From: Pilaira anomala
Taxonomy: Eukaryota; Mucoromycota; Mucoromycetes; Mucorales; Mucoraceae
NCBI GenBank assembly: GCA_025716855.1
Contig: JAIXMQ010000019.1
Coordinates: forward strand, 206,001-270,000
Direction: 5' to 3'
DNA length: 64,000 nucleotides
Numbering within the stretch: position 1 is the first letter of the stretch; each line of letters begins with the position of its first letter. The position numbers were made by a program, and so were the translations under genes. Under the pieces are notes generated by a model, which had not been told where the DNA came from, ran no database searches, and saw nothing but the letters and a program-made list of their open reading frames with translations. Of this stretch, positions 11,961 to 22,529 are shown piece after piece.

Positions 11961-12509
11961 AAGTCCTGGTTTTACCCGCAAAATCTGTACTTTATCGGCC
12001 CTAGTTTTACCTGCAAATTAGATATTTCATGACATTATTTTACCTGCAAATCTGCTAGATCTCAGTAGCTATTGGCTTTTCAATTGTATATTGCTTCATA
12101 TCATTGGTCTTTATCTTATTTCAAAATGACGTTCATAATAAAGGCGCTATTGCTATTGGTATAATATACCACTTTAAATAGCTTTTTATATATTGATTTT
12201 GTTTAAAAATCGATCTTTATTCATTGATTTTTTTTTAAAAAAAAAAGCTATTGGCATACTGCCATATTATTACTTAAAACAGATACATCATCTGAAATTC
12301 TTTCCTAAAAGAGATAAAAAGTCTTTGGGTGTGATAGCCTAAACACTCCCTGTCGGGGGAAGAAATCAGTGATAACTGTTCGGGAAGGTTTATTGTTATT
12401 GTTACTGATATTGCTGTTGAAAAGCTATAGACTTAACAGAGCCAATTGTTAGGGAAGAGCAAATGTCATGAGAGCTAAAGCCTTGTAAACTTTCAATCAA
12501 TCCCAAAAA
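11961..12509. other. Gene-free stretch with degenerate short repeats
   Basis: Immediately after the satellite are three spaced copies of TTTTACC(C/T)GCAAA at about 11969, 12004 and 12041. The remainder to 12509 is AT-rich without a recognisable gene. Confidence 0.5.
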
Positions 12510-13640
12510 AAAAAGTTTTTTTTTTCTTTGTTACAGCGAAAAAACATTTGAGCCAATCAAATCATCGGAAAAGGGGGGGAAAAGTGAATTTTTAGGTAAA
12601 AATCAGCAGGTCCCGACCTTTAGATTTTTTCAAGTGTTTTAAATGTGGATATATCTCGGAATTATAAGAATTTTAGAGCAAAGATATTGAATGGTTTCTA
12701 ATATAAAATTTGACGCTCTTTCGAATGGTGTAAAAATCAAAGTAGAGTAATTATAAATATTAATGTTTATTGTGAAAAAGTCAAATTACGGTTTTTGTTA
12801 GGGCAGGTATATTTTTCATATCTAAAGTTACGAATCCAAATACACGAAAAAATGCGTCTTTAAATTTTGCATCGATTGTATATCATATTGTATATTAAAA
12901 TAATTGATTTAGGATGACTTTAATTTGACAAGAAAGAAAATTTTGTCCATATCTCGATTTTTTTTTCCATTTTAGGGGTAAAAAACGGGGCGTCCATAGG
13001 GGATTGTAGTGTATCTAGTCTACTTTCATAGTGTGTGTAACGTTTCACACTGCTTAAAGTCCTATGGACACCCCGTTTTTTCTTAGGCCTACAGAAATAT
13101 TGACAAAAATTTCATTCGTATCAAATTAAAGTCATTCTATATACCAGCTATTCTACTATGTGGTATGATATACAATCGATGCAAAATTTAAAGGCGCATC
13201 TTTAAATTTATTTAAATTTCTATGTTTAGTTGCGCAAAATATACCCACCTTAACAAAAACTGTCATTTGAGCTTCTCGTAACAACCATTAATCTTTATAA
13301 TTACTTCACTTTAATTATTTAAATCGTTAGAAAGAGCGTCAAATTCAACATTAACGAGCATTCAAAAACTAAGGTTCAAAGCGTTTGTGATGCAAAGATA
13401 TATCCACATTTGTAATTCTTGAATAAATCCAAAGGTCGCGGGATTAGGCTTATTTTTGCTTAAAAATATACATTTTCGACTTTTTTAGATGCGCAATTAG
13501 AAAAAAACACCTTGGCTAAATACATAACACCTTTTTCTTTATCAAAAAAAAACTAATTGAGGTCATTAAACACTAAGCGTAACTTAGAGGCATTACTAGC
13601 GTATCAAGAAATTGAGGTGGGTGACGTTTATTGGTACTCT
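12510..13640. mobile_element. DNA element B, long imperfect palindrome
   Basis: A left arm of about 450 bases (12545-12990) is followed by a spacer of about 70 bases and then its inverted copy (13058-13500). Paired landmarks are GGGGCGTCCATAGG (about 12977) with CCTATGGACACCCC (about 13061), and GCATCGATTGTATATCATA (about 12869) with TATGATATACAATCGATGC (about 13163). The left arm repeats parts of element A, including GCCAATCAAATCATCGGAAA. The right end (about 13545-13640) carries a diverged copy of the end found in the 30-kb MITE and finishes in GGTGGGTGACG. No transposase is seen. It is a foldback or MITE-type relative of element A. Confidence 0.65.
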
Positions 13641-13664
13641 TTATTTTGTTCTATTTTTCAATAA

Positions 13665-13762
13665 TAGATGCGAAGAAACAATCCATATCTTTGAAAATAT
13701 ACATATAAATATATATGAGCAGTTACTGTATTTTTAGTGTTATTATTCCAAATTTATTATAT

Positions 13763-13804
<42 letters not shown>

Positions 13805-13889
13805 TATTATATGGGTTTATGAAAAAGAGAAAAGAAAGAAATAATACATGAGAGAGAGAGAGAAGTGTAAAAATATTCAGGAATTATAT
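13665..13889 (+). repeat. Partner copy of the 8,041-8,230 segment, with (AT)n
   Basis: This downstream flank of the four-CBS gene is the counterpart of 8041-8230, interrupted by an (AT)n run at about 13752-13801. It probably includes the gene's 3' UTR. Confidence 0.5.
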
Positions 13890-15234
13890 TCAGACTTTAA
13901 AAACAGCCATGCTTGCACGACGTTCATGAACTTCAACTCCAACCAGAGAAGCGAAAATACGAGTGATATCCGTTAAAGAAACAACACCAATAGCTTGATG
14001 ATTTTCATCTGTAACCCATACACGATGTGCTTTTGTTGCAAGTAATTTAGCAATAGTGAATCCCAATGAAGTTTTTTTATGAACATCGAATACAGGTAAA
14101 CGATCTTGTCCATCGATTATACCTTGTTGTGTTCTAATATGGCTTACAAATTGGAAGCAAGTTTTCCATAATAATCGATGACTATTGGCCTTCATGATAT
14201 GCTATAATACCGTTTAATATCTATATCACAACTAAATAAACTCCCCCCCCCCTTTTTTTTTTTTTTGTAAAAATTACCTTGACATCAGTCATACTAATAT
14301 TTCCCAATACAAATCTATCTGATCGAAGTACAGCAATAGATGATACACCTTGTGAACTCATTAATGATAAAGCATCCAGCACAGTTGCATCAGCATCAAT
14401 TCCTATTACTGGTTCATCACCAAGGTTTAATTGACCAATCTACATTGTATTGTTAATACTTTTTCCATGTAAAAACTAAGTAAAATGAAACTTACTGTCT
14501 TATTCATCACATCATCTAATGCAGGGAATTGTTTTCTATTTTCATAAAGATATCTTACAACGGTTGATTGTGACAAGATACCACTAATTTGACCATCAGG
14601 TTTTAAAATACTGACTGGAAGAATCACTAGAGTTAGAACCAATCAAATTAAAAATAGTAATACACATTACCTCGATGTGTTCCACAAGCAAATATTTCGA
14701 CTGCTGATATTAAGGTAGCTTCTTGTAAGATTGAATAAAATGGGTTTTTACGCGATAAATCTATATATGTAACAATTTTAGCTTTTTTTTTTCGGAGCAG
14801 CAACTGTTAATTAAAAACTTACCACTAGCTAATTCAACAGGTACTTTCTGACCTTCTAAAGCTCTACGTACAATATCCTTGATCTCAAGAGATTCTAAGT
14901 CGATTGAATCATTATCTTCCGTTTGTCCTGGGTTACGATGTAAAACCAAAAGGATATATGCAATCACATCTCCATAATCAAACATGCCAATATAATGTCC
15001 TTTTTCACCATTTGCATAGACTGGAGCAGATGAAATATTGCTGTCGACTAATATTTGACATGCTTCTTCTACGGATATACTTCCGTTACTATATAAAAGA
15101 GTATTTAGTTTAAAACAATAGATAAGATAATATATACATTACATTTCAATCACTTGTTGGTTTTGAACCAAGTCTGATGCTTTCACCATACTCCAATCTT
15201 TTGTTTCTGTTGTAATACCTTCTCTGTGTGCCAT
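13890..15234 (-). CDS. Four-CBS-domain protein (AMPK-gamma/SDS23-like)
   Basis: Predicted 350-residue protein in six exons: 15234-15143, 15088-14823, 14760-14671, 14626-14496, 14439-14278 and 14201-13890. All introns are GT-AG and the frame is continuous. Four CBS motifs follow one another; readable cores include SISVEEACQILVDSNISSAP (first), GTHRVILPV and DGQISGILSQS (second), ATVLDALSLMSSQGVSSIAV (third) and HRVWVTDENHQAIGVVSLTD (fourth). CBS pairs bind adenine nucleotides and usually regulate a partner. The size (Snf4 is 322) and the THRV motif resemble AMPK gamma, while the rest resembles the Sds23/PV42 relatives. Whether it belongs to the AMPK trimer is not decided by sequence alone. Very short internal exons explain why only fragments appear as open frames. 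Confidence 0.85.
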
Positions 15235-17292
15235 TTTTTTATTATTATTATTATTGAATAATAAAGTATAAAGAAGAAAGCTATAAAAAAAAAAAAGTAT
15301 TTATTTTTTATTCATCCCCGGCTCCATAAAACGCATTATAAATTTATTTGATTGGTTCATACCCAAGTGAGCCCATTTTTTTGTTACATATTTAATGTAA
15401 GCTCCGATTATTTTTAAAAAGGTTGTGTAAAGAGTCTCTTTGTCTTTTTCCAGAAACAGCCTTTTCAGATTATAATAAATTTAGCTGTTTAGATTGGTGA
15501 TACGAAGAATATATAAAAATAAAAAAGTGTAAAATTAAAGCCGTGAATCAAGAATTAAAGTGTTGCTGTACTAGAGTATAACACTGGTAAGCACTTTTTA
15601 ATTTTGAGTAAAGATAAAAAACAGACATTACCATAGGAATTGCAACACTCTTTGTTTTTTTTTTCCTATGGAAACGATACGAGTTTGTGTCTATTTGGCT
15701 ATTTTTGATAGTAAAAACTAAAACGTGTGTGCAACGTGAAATGTTTATGTCCCGTTACCTTTTGTCCTTTAATCCAGAAATAACCTGTATAAATATCATA
15801 TGATAATGTAGTATTTGATCTTAAATAAGAAGCCCTGTTATTATACTTTTACTACCTCAATGAACTATACTATTTTTATAATACCAAAATAGTTTCATTT
15901 AATGCTTACTCTGGTACAATAAGCCAGTATATGTATACAGATTGTTGCCAAAAATAAGGATGATAAATAAGAACCGGTTTATCTTTAATAGGAACTATGC
16001 ATGGTGTCTAATTTTTTTTTCTGCATAAGATATGTTGTCAGTAATAAGATACACTGTCTGTACTTTGCTGAAGAAACTTTCCCCATAATTGTTAATGAAT
16101 CTTTCCATTACTTGTGATTGGGACGCTTTCCAGGCGAAATTGAGATAATTAAAGAGTGATATTTCAGAAAATTATTTTTTTACCATCAAGTTTAAAGTTT
16201 GGCTGTATCTCGGCTGTTTCATGAACAAGTTTGGCTCGTGGGAAGCTATAAGAATAATCTAGAATTTGAAGAATAAAATGCTTCAAAAATAAAAAAAAAT
16301 CCGGTAATAATTGAATCGACAGTGCTCTTGTCCTTGGAGGAATTTTGTTGAATGAAATTAGCATATAGTATAAATGTCAAAGATATGTACATAAAAATGA
16401 AATAGAGCATATATAATATATTTTCAATAATAAAAACTTTAAATGGGTGCAACTACTGATTAAGAGGAAACCAAAATAAATTAAAAGTCCTAGCTTGAGT
16501 AGTAGTTAGGTAGCAGCAGTTAATCTTTGTAATTACGTAAAAGTGAGTATGTAAAGTATTCACAACTCTTGAGTTGAAGAAAGAAAAGCAGGATTATAAC
16601 ATGTTTATGTACATATATTTCTATTTGGTCACATTATTTTTAATCCTTAAAACCTAACTGTTTGTTATATATTTCGCGGTTATATTACTTTTTGTAAACC
16701 GCTTTATAGTGGGTCAATATTTGTGTTTCAAAAACAAATGAACTCCCATGTGCTTATTTTTAGAGAATAAAATTGTACAGTAGAAAATAACTACGTTCTA
16801 TAGGCACATAATGAGCAATTTTTTTTTTTATTTTATCAGTGTGTCATTAAAATAAAGATATGACATATAGTTTTTTAAAATGACGTATTGCGCGAGTTTA
16901 TAGTTTAAAGTTTATTGTTCTGACAAACTCAAATAAAAATGAGCGAATTTAGGAATTTCATGCAATACGCCACTCTTTTTTTTATTATTATTATTATTTG
17001 AAAAAAAAGCAAATTACCAATCTTAAAAAATAACTATTGACAGGTAATAAATAAAACCATATGAAAATGCTTTTTTTTTTTTTTTTGGGGACCTGACAAT
17101 ATCATTTGATCTATAAAGTTCGGAACACCAAAAGTTGTACTTAGTTTCTTTAAACAAACTAAATAAAATGGGTACTTAGCAGATAAAGTTTTCAAGATCA
17201 ACAACAACAACAACAATAAATATCTTTGTTGTTGCCTGAAATAGATAAATTATCTATAATATCGTTATTGTTTCATGTACATTTAACAGCAG

Positions 17293-17331
<39 letters not shown>

Positions 17332-17470
17332 GAATGAATGAATGGACCACGTGAGAGAAAGAGTTGTATTTTACTTGCTTTTTGTTATTTTTATTAAAAT
17401 AGATCTCCATGTAAACAACAAATAACCCACCTGTACTACTTTTTTTTTTTTTTTGGTTGTTATGGATACA
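15235..17470. other. Long intergenic region, no gene recognised
   Basis: About 2.2 kb between divergent genes. Minus-strand open frames near 16164-16452 lack family resemblance, splice context and coding-like composition. No tRNA or repeat family is clear. Confidence 0.4.
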
Positions 17471-17480
17471 TATATAAATG
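17471..17480 (+). promoter_or_regulatory. TATA box of the 75-residue protein gene
   Basis: TATATAAATG lies about 75 bases before the ATG at 17548, followed by a CT-rich leader. This is typical TATA spacing in this window. Confidence 0.45.
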
Positions 17481-17547
17481 GTGTTGTTGTTGTTTCGAAA
17501 AGAAAACATCTTTCTCTCTCTCTCTCTCATTTTAATATCTATATATC

Positions 17548-17904
17548 ATGAGCAAAAACGATCCTATTCCAGGTCGTTATTATACCCCTCAACATAAAAT
17601 GATAAATGACGAACATGCTAGAGGTAAAATAGAAATTAAAGCTTAGCCAAAGAGCCTAGTACTAAAACAACTTTTTTTTTTTAAAAAAAAAAGTATTTGA
17701 GCCTACACCAAGACCAGAATCAGTTTACATCAATGAAAATTCACGAGTACCAAGAGATGAATCATGTTGTTGCGCATGGTAAGTTTTGTCTCAGCCTAAT
17801 AGAAATTTAAAACTAAACACACACAAAAAAAAAAAAGTATATTGGCATGTCTATTATGTTTTGCATTAAAAGGTGAAGCGAATCAAAAGGCGACTTCATC
17901 ATGA
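17548..17904 (+). CDS. 75-residue protein with Cys-rich hydrophobic tail (CYSTM-like)
   Basis: Three short exons (17548-17623, 17694-17778, 17838-17904) give a continuous 75-residue frame. The N-terminal part is hydrophilic (starts MSKNDPIPGRYYTPQ; PTPRPESVYINENSRVPRDE). It ends in a Cys-rich hydrophobic segment, ESCCCACILACLLCFALKG, and a short tail. The layout (short polar, Pro/Tyr-containing head plus C-terminal Cys-rich membrane segment) resembles CYSTM-module proteins, which are tail-anchored stress-linked peptides of eukaryotes. That family link is by pattern only. The introns are 58-70 bases, GTAAAA/GTAAGT to AG, and the acceptors sit right after A tracts. A TATA box lies upstream, and the gene is convergent with the next, 51 bases away. 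No exon is long enough to stand out alone, so it is easily missed. Confidence 0.7.
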
Positions 17905-17955
17905 TTTAGATTTTATTTGATATAAATATGTACACATAAAGATTTTTTTTTTTTT

Positions 17956-18249
17956 TTATTGACAAAGATTCATTTTCTTTAATTCTTGAACTACTTTTTC
18001 TAGAGATTTCTTGTCTTCTGTTGTCTTCTTTTTATTAATACGACACGATAAGATAGGAATACGAGAGGGACGATTTTTCTTGCAACGCAGTAGTAACCCA
18101 TTTAATTTTCTAGCATGTAATTCTGCACCACCACTACTTAAATTACTATTCATCTTTGATGATAGCTTATTTGAGAACATATTTTCTAGAAATTCTTGTG
18201 GTGAAGAAGGAGGCGGGGCTGTCATGATCTCATCATAGTTATATTCCAT
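17956..18249 (-). CDS. Small protein of unknown function, 97 residues
   Basis: A single open frame starting at ATG 18249 (MEYNYDEIMTAPPPSS). It is acidic and Pro/Ser-rich at first, then strongly basic (LLLRCKKNRPSRIPILSCR; KKKTTEDKKSLEKVVQELKK), ending in a short helical, amphipathic tail. No family is recognised. A TCACGTGA box lies about 119 bases upstream of the start, as in several confirmed genes here, which favours a real gene. A TAG just before the ATG could be a splice acceptor, so a short upstream exon is possible. Confidence 0.5.
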   Translation of the reverse strand: MEYNYDEIMTAPPPSSPQEFLENMFSNKLSSKMNSNLSSGGAELHARKLNGLLLRCKKNRPSRIPILSCRINKKKTTEDKKSLEKVVQELKKMNLCQ

Positions 18250-18364
18250 CCTATCCAAAAAAAATAAAATAAAATAAAAGATACAAAAAAGAATGTTTAA
18301 AGGAAAATTTTTTGTTTATGTGTGTGCGAAATGCTTTATTTATTTATTTAATAAACTCAGCTAA

Positions 18365-18372
18365 TCACGTGA
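18365..18372 (-). promoter_or_regulatory. TCACGTGA box
   Basis: A palindromic E-box centred about 119 bases before the ATG at 18249. The same element at similar distance precedes three other genes in this window. Confidence 0.45.
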
Positions 18373-19812
18373 ACCTATCATTTTAACCAATTATGTATAA
18401 TTCGATTTTTTAGATGTGTTTGTACCGAATACGTGGAAAAAATAAAGTTAGAATAGGATTATATAAACTAAGTATGTCAGACAGATACACGCAATTTAAA
18501 ATAAGCAAAGAGAGAATTAAATAAAAGAACATCCTACTAATTGACTAAAAACATTAGTTTTCTGGTAACTAAAAAGGGGAGGACATTCGTTTTTCTAACA
18601 GACTTTTCAAGATCTTTAAAAAGTTTAAGACAGCCAATTGATTTCTGTTCCAAAGTCTATATCTTACTTTTCCTCCCGGTAATTGTTCAATACAGGCTGC
18701 GTCCTTGCATCTATATTACCGCATTATTAGTTATCAGGAATTTAATCTAAAATTTATCCTTTGAACTATCTGAGCAACCCATGACTCTCAATAGTTACCT
18801 CAGAGTTTTGTTGCCTTTGACAAGGAAGAAGGTTTTGTAAAAGCTTTAAAAGCTTTAGGCTCATCCACGCGAGAAACAGGTAAATACCACACAGCTTAAT
18901 ACTCGAAAACTTCATTTTCGAAAAAAAGAAAGATAATTGATTGTTTATTCAAAAAAAAATAATTGGAGTTTTTTTTTTATACATGTGTTGACAACGAAGT
19001 CTTTATCGTAGTTTTTTTACAAGGCTTTATGAATAAAACCGGATCCATACTCGCTTAGTATAAGTTTTAGTTACCTACTTGACTTGATATATATATATAT
19101 ATATCCTATAATTATTAAAAACACAAGTTAATACTTGATTGAGGGCTGATTGTCATTGGAGTTTGTTGTATTGATCACACATTTGATTGTTACATATTGA
19201 CTTCTTTTTATGTTCTTTCAATTAAAAAAAAATATATATATGTTTTAAGAAATAAATAACTTTGAAACCTTCATAATACATGTGTTGCCACCAAGTGGTA
19301 AGTCATACATATCAATAAATTTATTAGAATTGGTGGTGAAGTGGTCGTCAGCGAGTGAAAGCGCGTAGTAGTTACAACACGTCTCTATTTCTTTAATGTA
19401 TTTTATTACATTTTACTTATTCTGGTGACAACCACTTTCAAGTTTTCTTTTTTTAAAGTTCTTCACTCCTTTGTCCACAGGGCTATAACTTCTCATGACT
19501 TTTGCTCTTCTATAAACACACATACAATTTTTTCTAGAGCAGTTATGGCTGCTCGTCGTTAAAAAATGCATTAGTTTTTAGAATAATTAAATCGATAGAA
19601 AAGCTACAAAAGGATTATCAATAATTTCCAATAAAGATGTAAATGATGAAGAAAGCTTTTTATATCTTTTAACAAAAAAAAAAAAAAAGCTTGATTTCAC
19701 TGTGCACCCTCTTTTCAGATGTAACAAGTAGGTCATTTTATTACACTCTTTAAATCTCCTATATCTATTTTTTTTTTTTTTTTTTTTACACATGATTTTA
19801 TTTATTATTAAA
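18373..19812. other. Intergenic region with an orphan exon-like fragment
   Basis: A stretch at 18795-18879 reads like an exon (see findings) but has no partner exons. An (AT)n run lies near 19087-19104. Nothing else is recognised. Confidence 0.4.
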
Positions 19813-20643
19813 TTAAGAGTAATGTTCATTGACATGATGATTGACAGCCATATCATCACCCTCGATCATCTTTTGACAAACGGGACACTCTACACGACGT
19901 ACTTGAGTTCCTTTTAATAAAGTAGTTGCATCTACAGGTGCATGCTTTGGTTGAGATACTACATTATGTTGTTGTTGTTGTTGTTGAGTTGATTGACCAA
20001 AATTATCAGGAATAAAAAAATTATTAGTGGGTTGATTCATACCCATACCATATTGAGGTTGTTGATTCATACCATATATTGGTTGTTGTTGAAAAGTTGA
20101 TTGTTGTGTTGGATAAGGAGACTGTTGTTGTTGTTGTTGTTGTTGTTGATATGTGGATGGTTGGAAACTCATATTTGGTGTTGGCATAGAAGAGGCCTGA
20201 TAAGGTTGGTATGTGTTACCATTACCAAGAACACCGCTGGTAGGAGTATTATTCGATGACATCAATGATGTACTATTATAAGGAGATGTTGGTTGGAAAG
20301 AGGGAGTATATGTACTCGCACTTGTAAAAGATGCATTTTGAGCAGAATAAGGTGTAGAAAGAGGTGAGGCCAAAGAAGAATAAGGTGCGCTTTGAGAAAG
20401 AGGTGTGGTTTGAAGAGAACTATTATAATTTGTAGTACTTTGAGAGTAAGGTGTAGTAGTAGGATTATTATTATTATTATTATGCCAAGCTTGTTGTTGT
20501 TGTGGGTAAGTATTACCAAGGGGAGGAGAAGTATAACCAAAGTTATTGTTCACTGGCGGTAGTGGTGGTTGTTGGTTTGTAAAACCAGTATTACTTACAT
20601 TAGGTTGAGTTGGTTGATGGTTACGAAATGGGTTATTGTCCAT
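19813..20643 (-). CDS. Q/N-rich low-complexity protein with C-terminal zinc finger
   Basis: A single-exon 276-residue protein. Residues 1 to about 230 are Asn, Gln, Pro, Ser, Thr and Tyr-rich, with poly-Gln runs and repeated SxxTPYS-like text, so a prion-like disordered region. The last 35 residues hold a compact finger, VECPVCQKMIEGDD followed by NHHVNEHYS. The CPxC then two His spaced as H-x3-H resemble ubiquitin-binding zinc fingers of the UBZ type, so ubiquitin or RNA-granule roles are plausible but unproven. The start is the only upstream ATG (20643), preceded by an A-rich leader. It shares a 279-base divergent promoter region with the mitochondrial HMG-box gene. Confidence 0.8.
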   Translation of the reverse strand: MDNNPFRNHQPTQPNVSNTGFTNQQPPLPPVNNNFGYTSPPLGNTYPQQQQAWHNNNNNNPTTTPYSQSTTNYNSSLQTTPLSQSAPYSSLASPLSTPYSAQNASFTSASTYTPSFQPTSPYNSTSLMSSNNTPTSGVLGNGNTYQPYQASSMPTPNMSFQPSTYQQQQQQQQQSPYPTQQSTFQQQPIYGMNQQPQYGMGMNQPTNNFFIPDNFGQSTQQQQQQHNVVSQPKHAPVDATTLLKGTQVRRVECPVCQKMIEGDDMAVNHHVNEHYS

Positions 20644-20809
20644 TATTTTATATTATTTTCTTGAAATAAAAATAAAAGAAAAAAAAAAGAAAAAAGAGAA
20701 TGGTTTCACTTTTTTTACTTTAATTTCATTCATTTATCAAGTCACCTGCTGCTGGAAAAGACGTTGGTGAAACAGAAGATTAGAGCATTATTGTCATCGT
20801 CGCCTTTCT

Positions 20810-20822
20810 TCACGTGACGTCA
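20810..20822. promoter_or_regulatory. Overlapping E-box and CRE in a divergent promoter
   Basis: TCACGTGA (20810-20817) overlaps TGACGTCA (20815-20822), the palindromic sites of bHLH and ATF/CREB-type bZIP factors. They sit between two divergent genes, about 110 bases before the HMG-box start and 170 before the Q/N-rich gene. Confidence 0.5.
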
Positions 20823-20834
20823 TATTCATTCACA

Positions 20835-20843
20835 TATATATAG
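20835..20843 (+). promoter_or_regulatory. TATA box of the HMG-box gene
   Basis: TATATATAG about 85 bases before the ATG at 20923, downstream of the E-box/CRE pair. Confidence 0.4.
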
Positions 20844-20922
20844 TTCACATTCCACCTGTCACAAGTATTTCTTTTTCCTTTTTTTCAATTGATTATATTT
20901 AAAAAGATATACATAAAAAAAA

Positions 20923-21766
20923 ATGTCCTTTGTTAAATCCTTTTGTAACTTGACTATCAAGCGTTCTTATAATATAAAATCCTTGCATCCTAAAAAGTTT
21001 GTTAGTAGTAAGTATATTTCAGTTGGTTTTTATCTTTTAAAATTAGAATATATACTTAACACATAAATTTTTTTATCCATCAGTCTTGCACGAAGTGCCT
21101 GTCAAGCCACGTAACCCCTGGCAAATTTATTTGCGTGAAAACATGGATTCAGTTAAAGATTCCTATGGTGTTTTTCGTCTTAAGGAAGCTGCTGGAACCT
21201 TAGCTGCTCAATGGAAAGGTTTAAGTGATGCAGAAAAGAAGGTAAACTTTTAAAAAAAAAAAAGCGATTCAACTGAGGACAAGCCACTTATAAAAAAAAA
21301 AATATATATATAGAAATACCAAGAAATGTTTGCTAAAGAACTTGAAGAGCACAACACCAAAATGCAAGAAGTTTTATCAACAACTACACCCAAGCAATTC
21401 AGAGAAGAAAACTTGTTGAGACAGCAGTACAACTTGGAACCTGTAAGAGATCCTAATCAACCCAAGCGTCCTTTGAACCGCTTTTTGTTCTATGTTAAAC
21501 ATCTTCGTGCCACCAATGATCCAGCTCTTCGCGATTTGGATCCTAAAGAACAAGTATCTGTTGCTGCAAAGAAATTCAAGACTCTTGATGAAAATGAAGC
21601 CAAGGTAAATATTTCTTTTTCATTGTTATTTTTAACCACACTGATTAATATAATCAAATACAAATCCTAAATTAAAATAATCAATTAGGTCTTTACTGAT
21701 CAAGCAGAAGTTGCTCGTCAAGAATACGTTGAAGCCAAGAAAGCATACGATGCAACTGCCATTTAA
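20923..21766 (+). CDS. Mitochondrial HMG-box DNA-binding protein (Abf2/TFAM-like)
   Basis: Four exons (20923-21007, 21084-21241, 21314-21604, 21689-21766) encode 203 residues. The N-terminus is basic and Ser-rich with no acidic residues (MSFVKSFCNLTIKRSYNIKS), a typical mitochondrial presequence. Two HMG boxes follow: box A about 35-90 (KPRNPWQIYLREN, then LAAQWKGLSDAEKKKY) and box B about 128-195 (QPKRPLNRFLFYVKHLR, then VAAKKFKTLDENEAKVF). Two tandem boxes after a presequence and a length of about 200 match Abf2 and TFAM, which compact and help transcribe mitochondrial DNA. Splice joins keep both boxes intact. It could instead be a nuclear HMGB-like protein, but the presequence argues against that. 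Confidence 0.88.
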
Positions 21767-21853
21767 AATAATCATTTTAAATAAAAAAGTTGTTATTTTT
21801 TAAAAAGTTTCCTTTTTTTTTTTTTTTTTTTTCCTTCTTGATTAAAATATAAA

Positions 21854-22487
21854 ATGAAGTAAGGCTATTAGACGACTTCTTTATCTATTTTATTGTTAAA
21901 CTAAAACGTTTTCCTTTGAAAGTGTTGTAAAAGAAATTCAAAGAATTAACGAAAGAGAAATTACAAGTGGTACTTGGTCAGAAGCTTCTTCATGGCATGT
22001 ACAATATAAAGATACAGCTTGGATTTTCGCTGGTAACCTTCCTTTCGATTTAACCGAAGGTGATATTGTTTGTATCTTTTCTCAGTAAGTTTTCTTTATG
22101 ACAGACTTTTTGACTTTTTTTTTTTCCTAATGGTGACAACATTAGATATGGTGAAATTATTCACATTGAACTTATACGTGATCAAAAAACTGGTAAATCA
22201 AAAGGGTTTGCTTTCCTTCAATACGAGGATCAACGTAGTACTATTTTAGCTGTAGATAACTTGAATGGTGCTGATGTAAATATAACCTCTTTTTTTTTTT
22301 GTTATCATTCTCTCTTTACCAATATTTTTCATTTAGGTGTTGGGACGTACATTACGTGTTGATCATTCATATGGACCTAAAAAACATAAGAAGAAAGATG
22401 GAGAAGAAGAATCAGACGATGAAGGACCTTTAATGAACGTTGCACCTGAATTTGTAGAAGGTACATATTGTTTCATAAGTAGTTGAT

Positions 22488-22529
<42 letters not shown>

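Noticed and set aside
11771..11962. 63-codon minus-strand frame in the satellite
   Set aside because: A by-product of one satellite unit; not conserved between units as a gene would be.
16164..16452. Overlapping minus-strand frames of about 65 codons
   Set aside because: AT-rich, Phe/Ile-heavy translation with no motif; better seen as random open frames.
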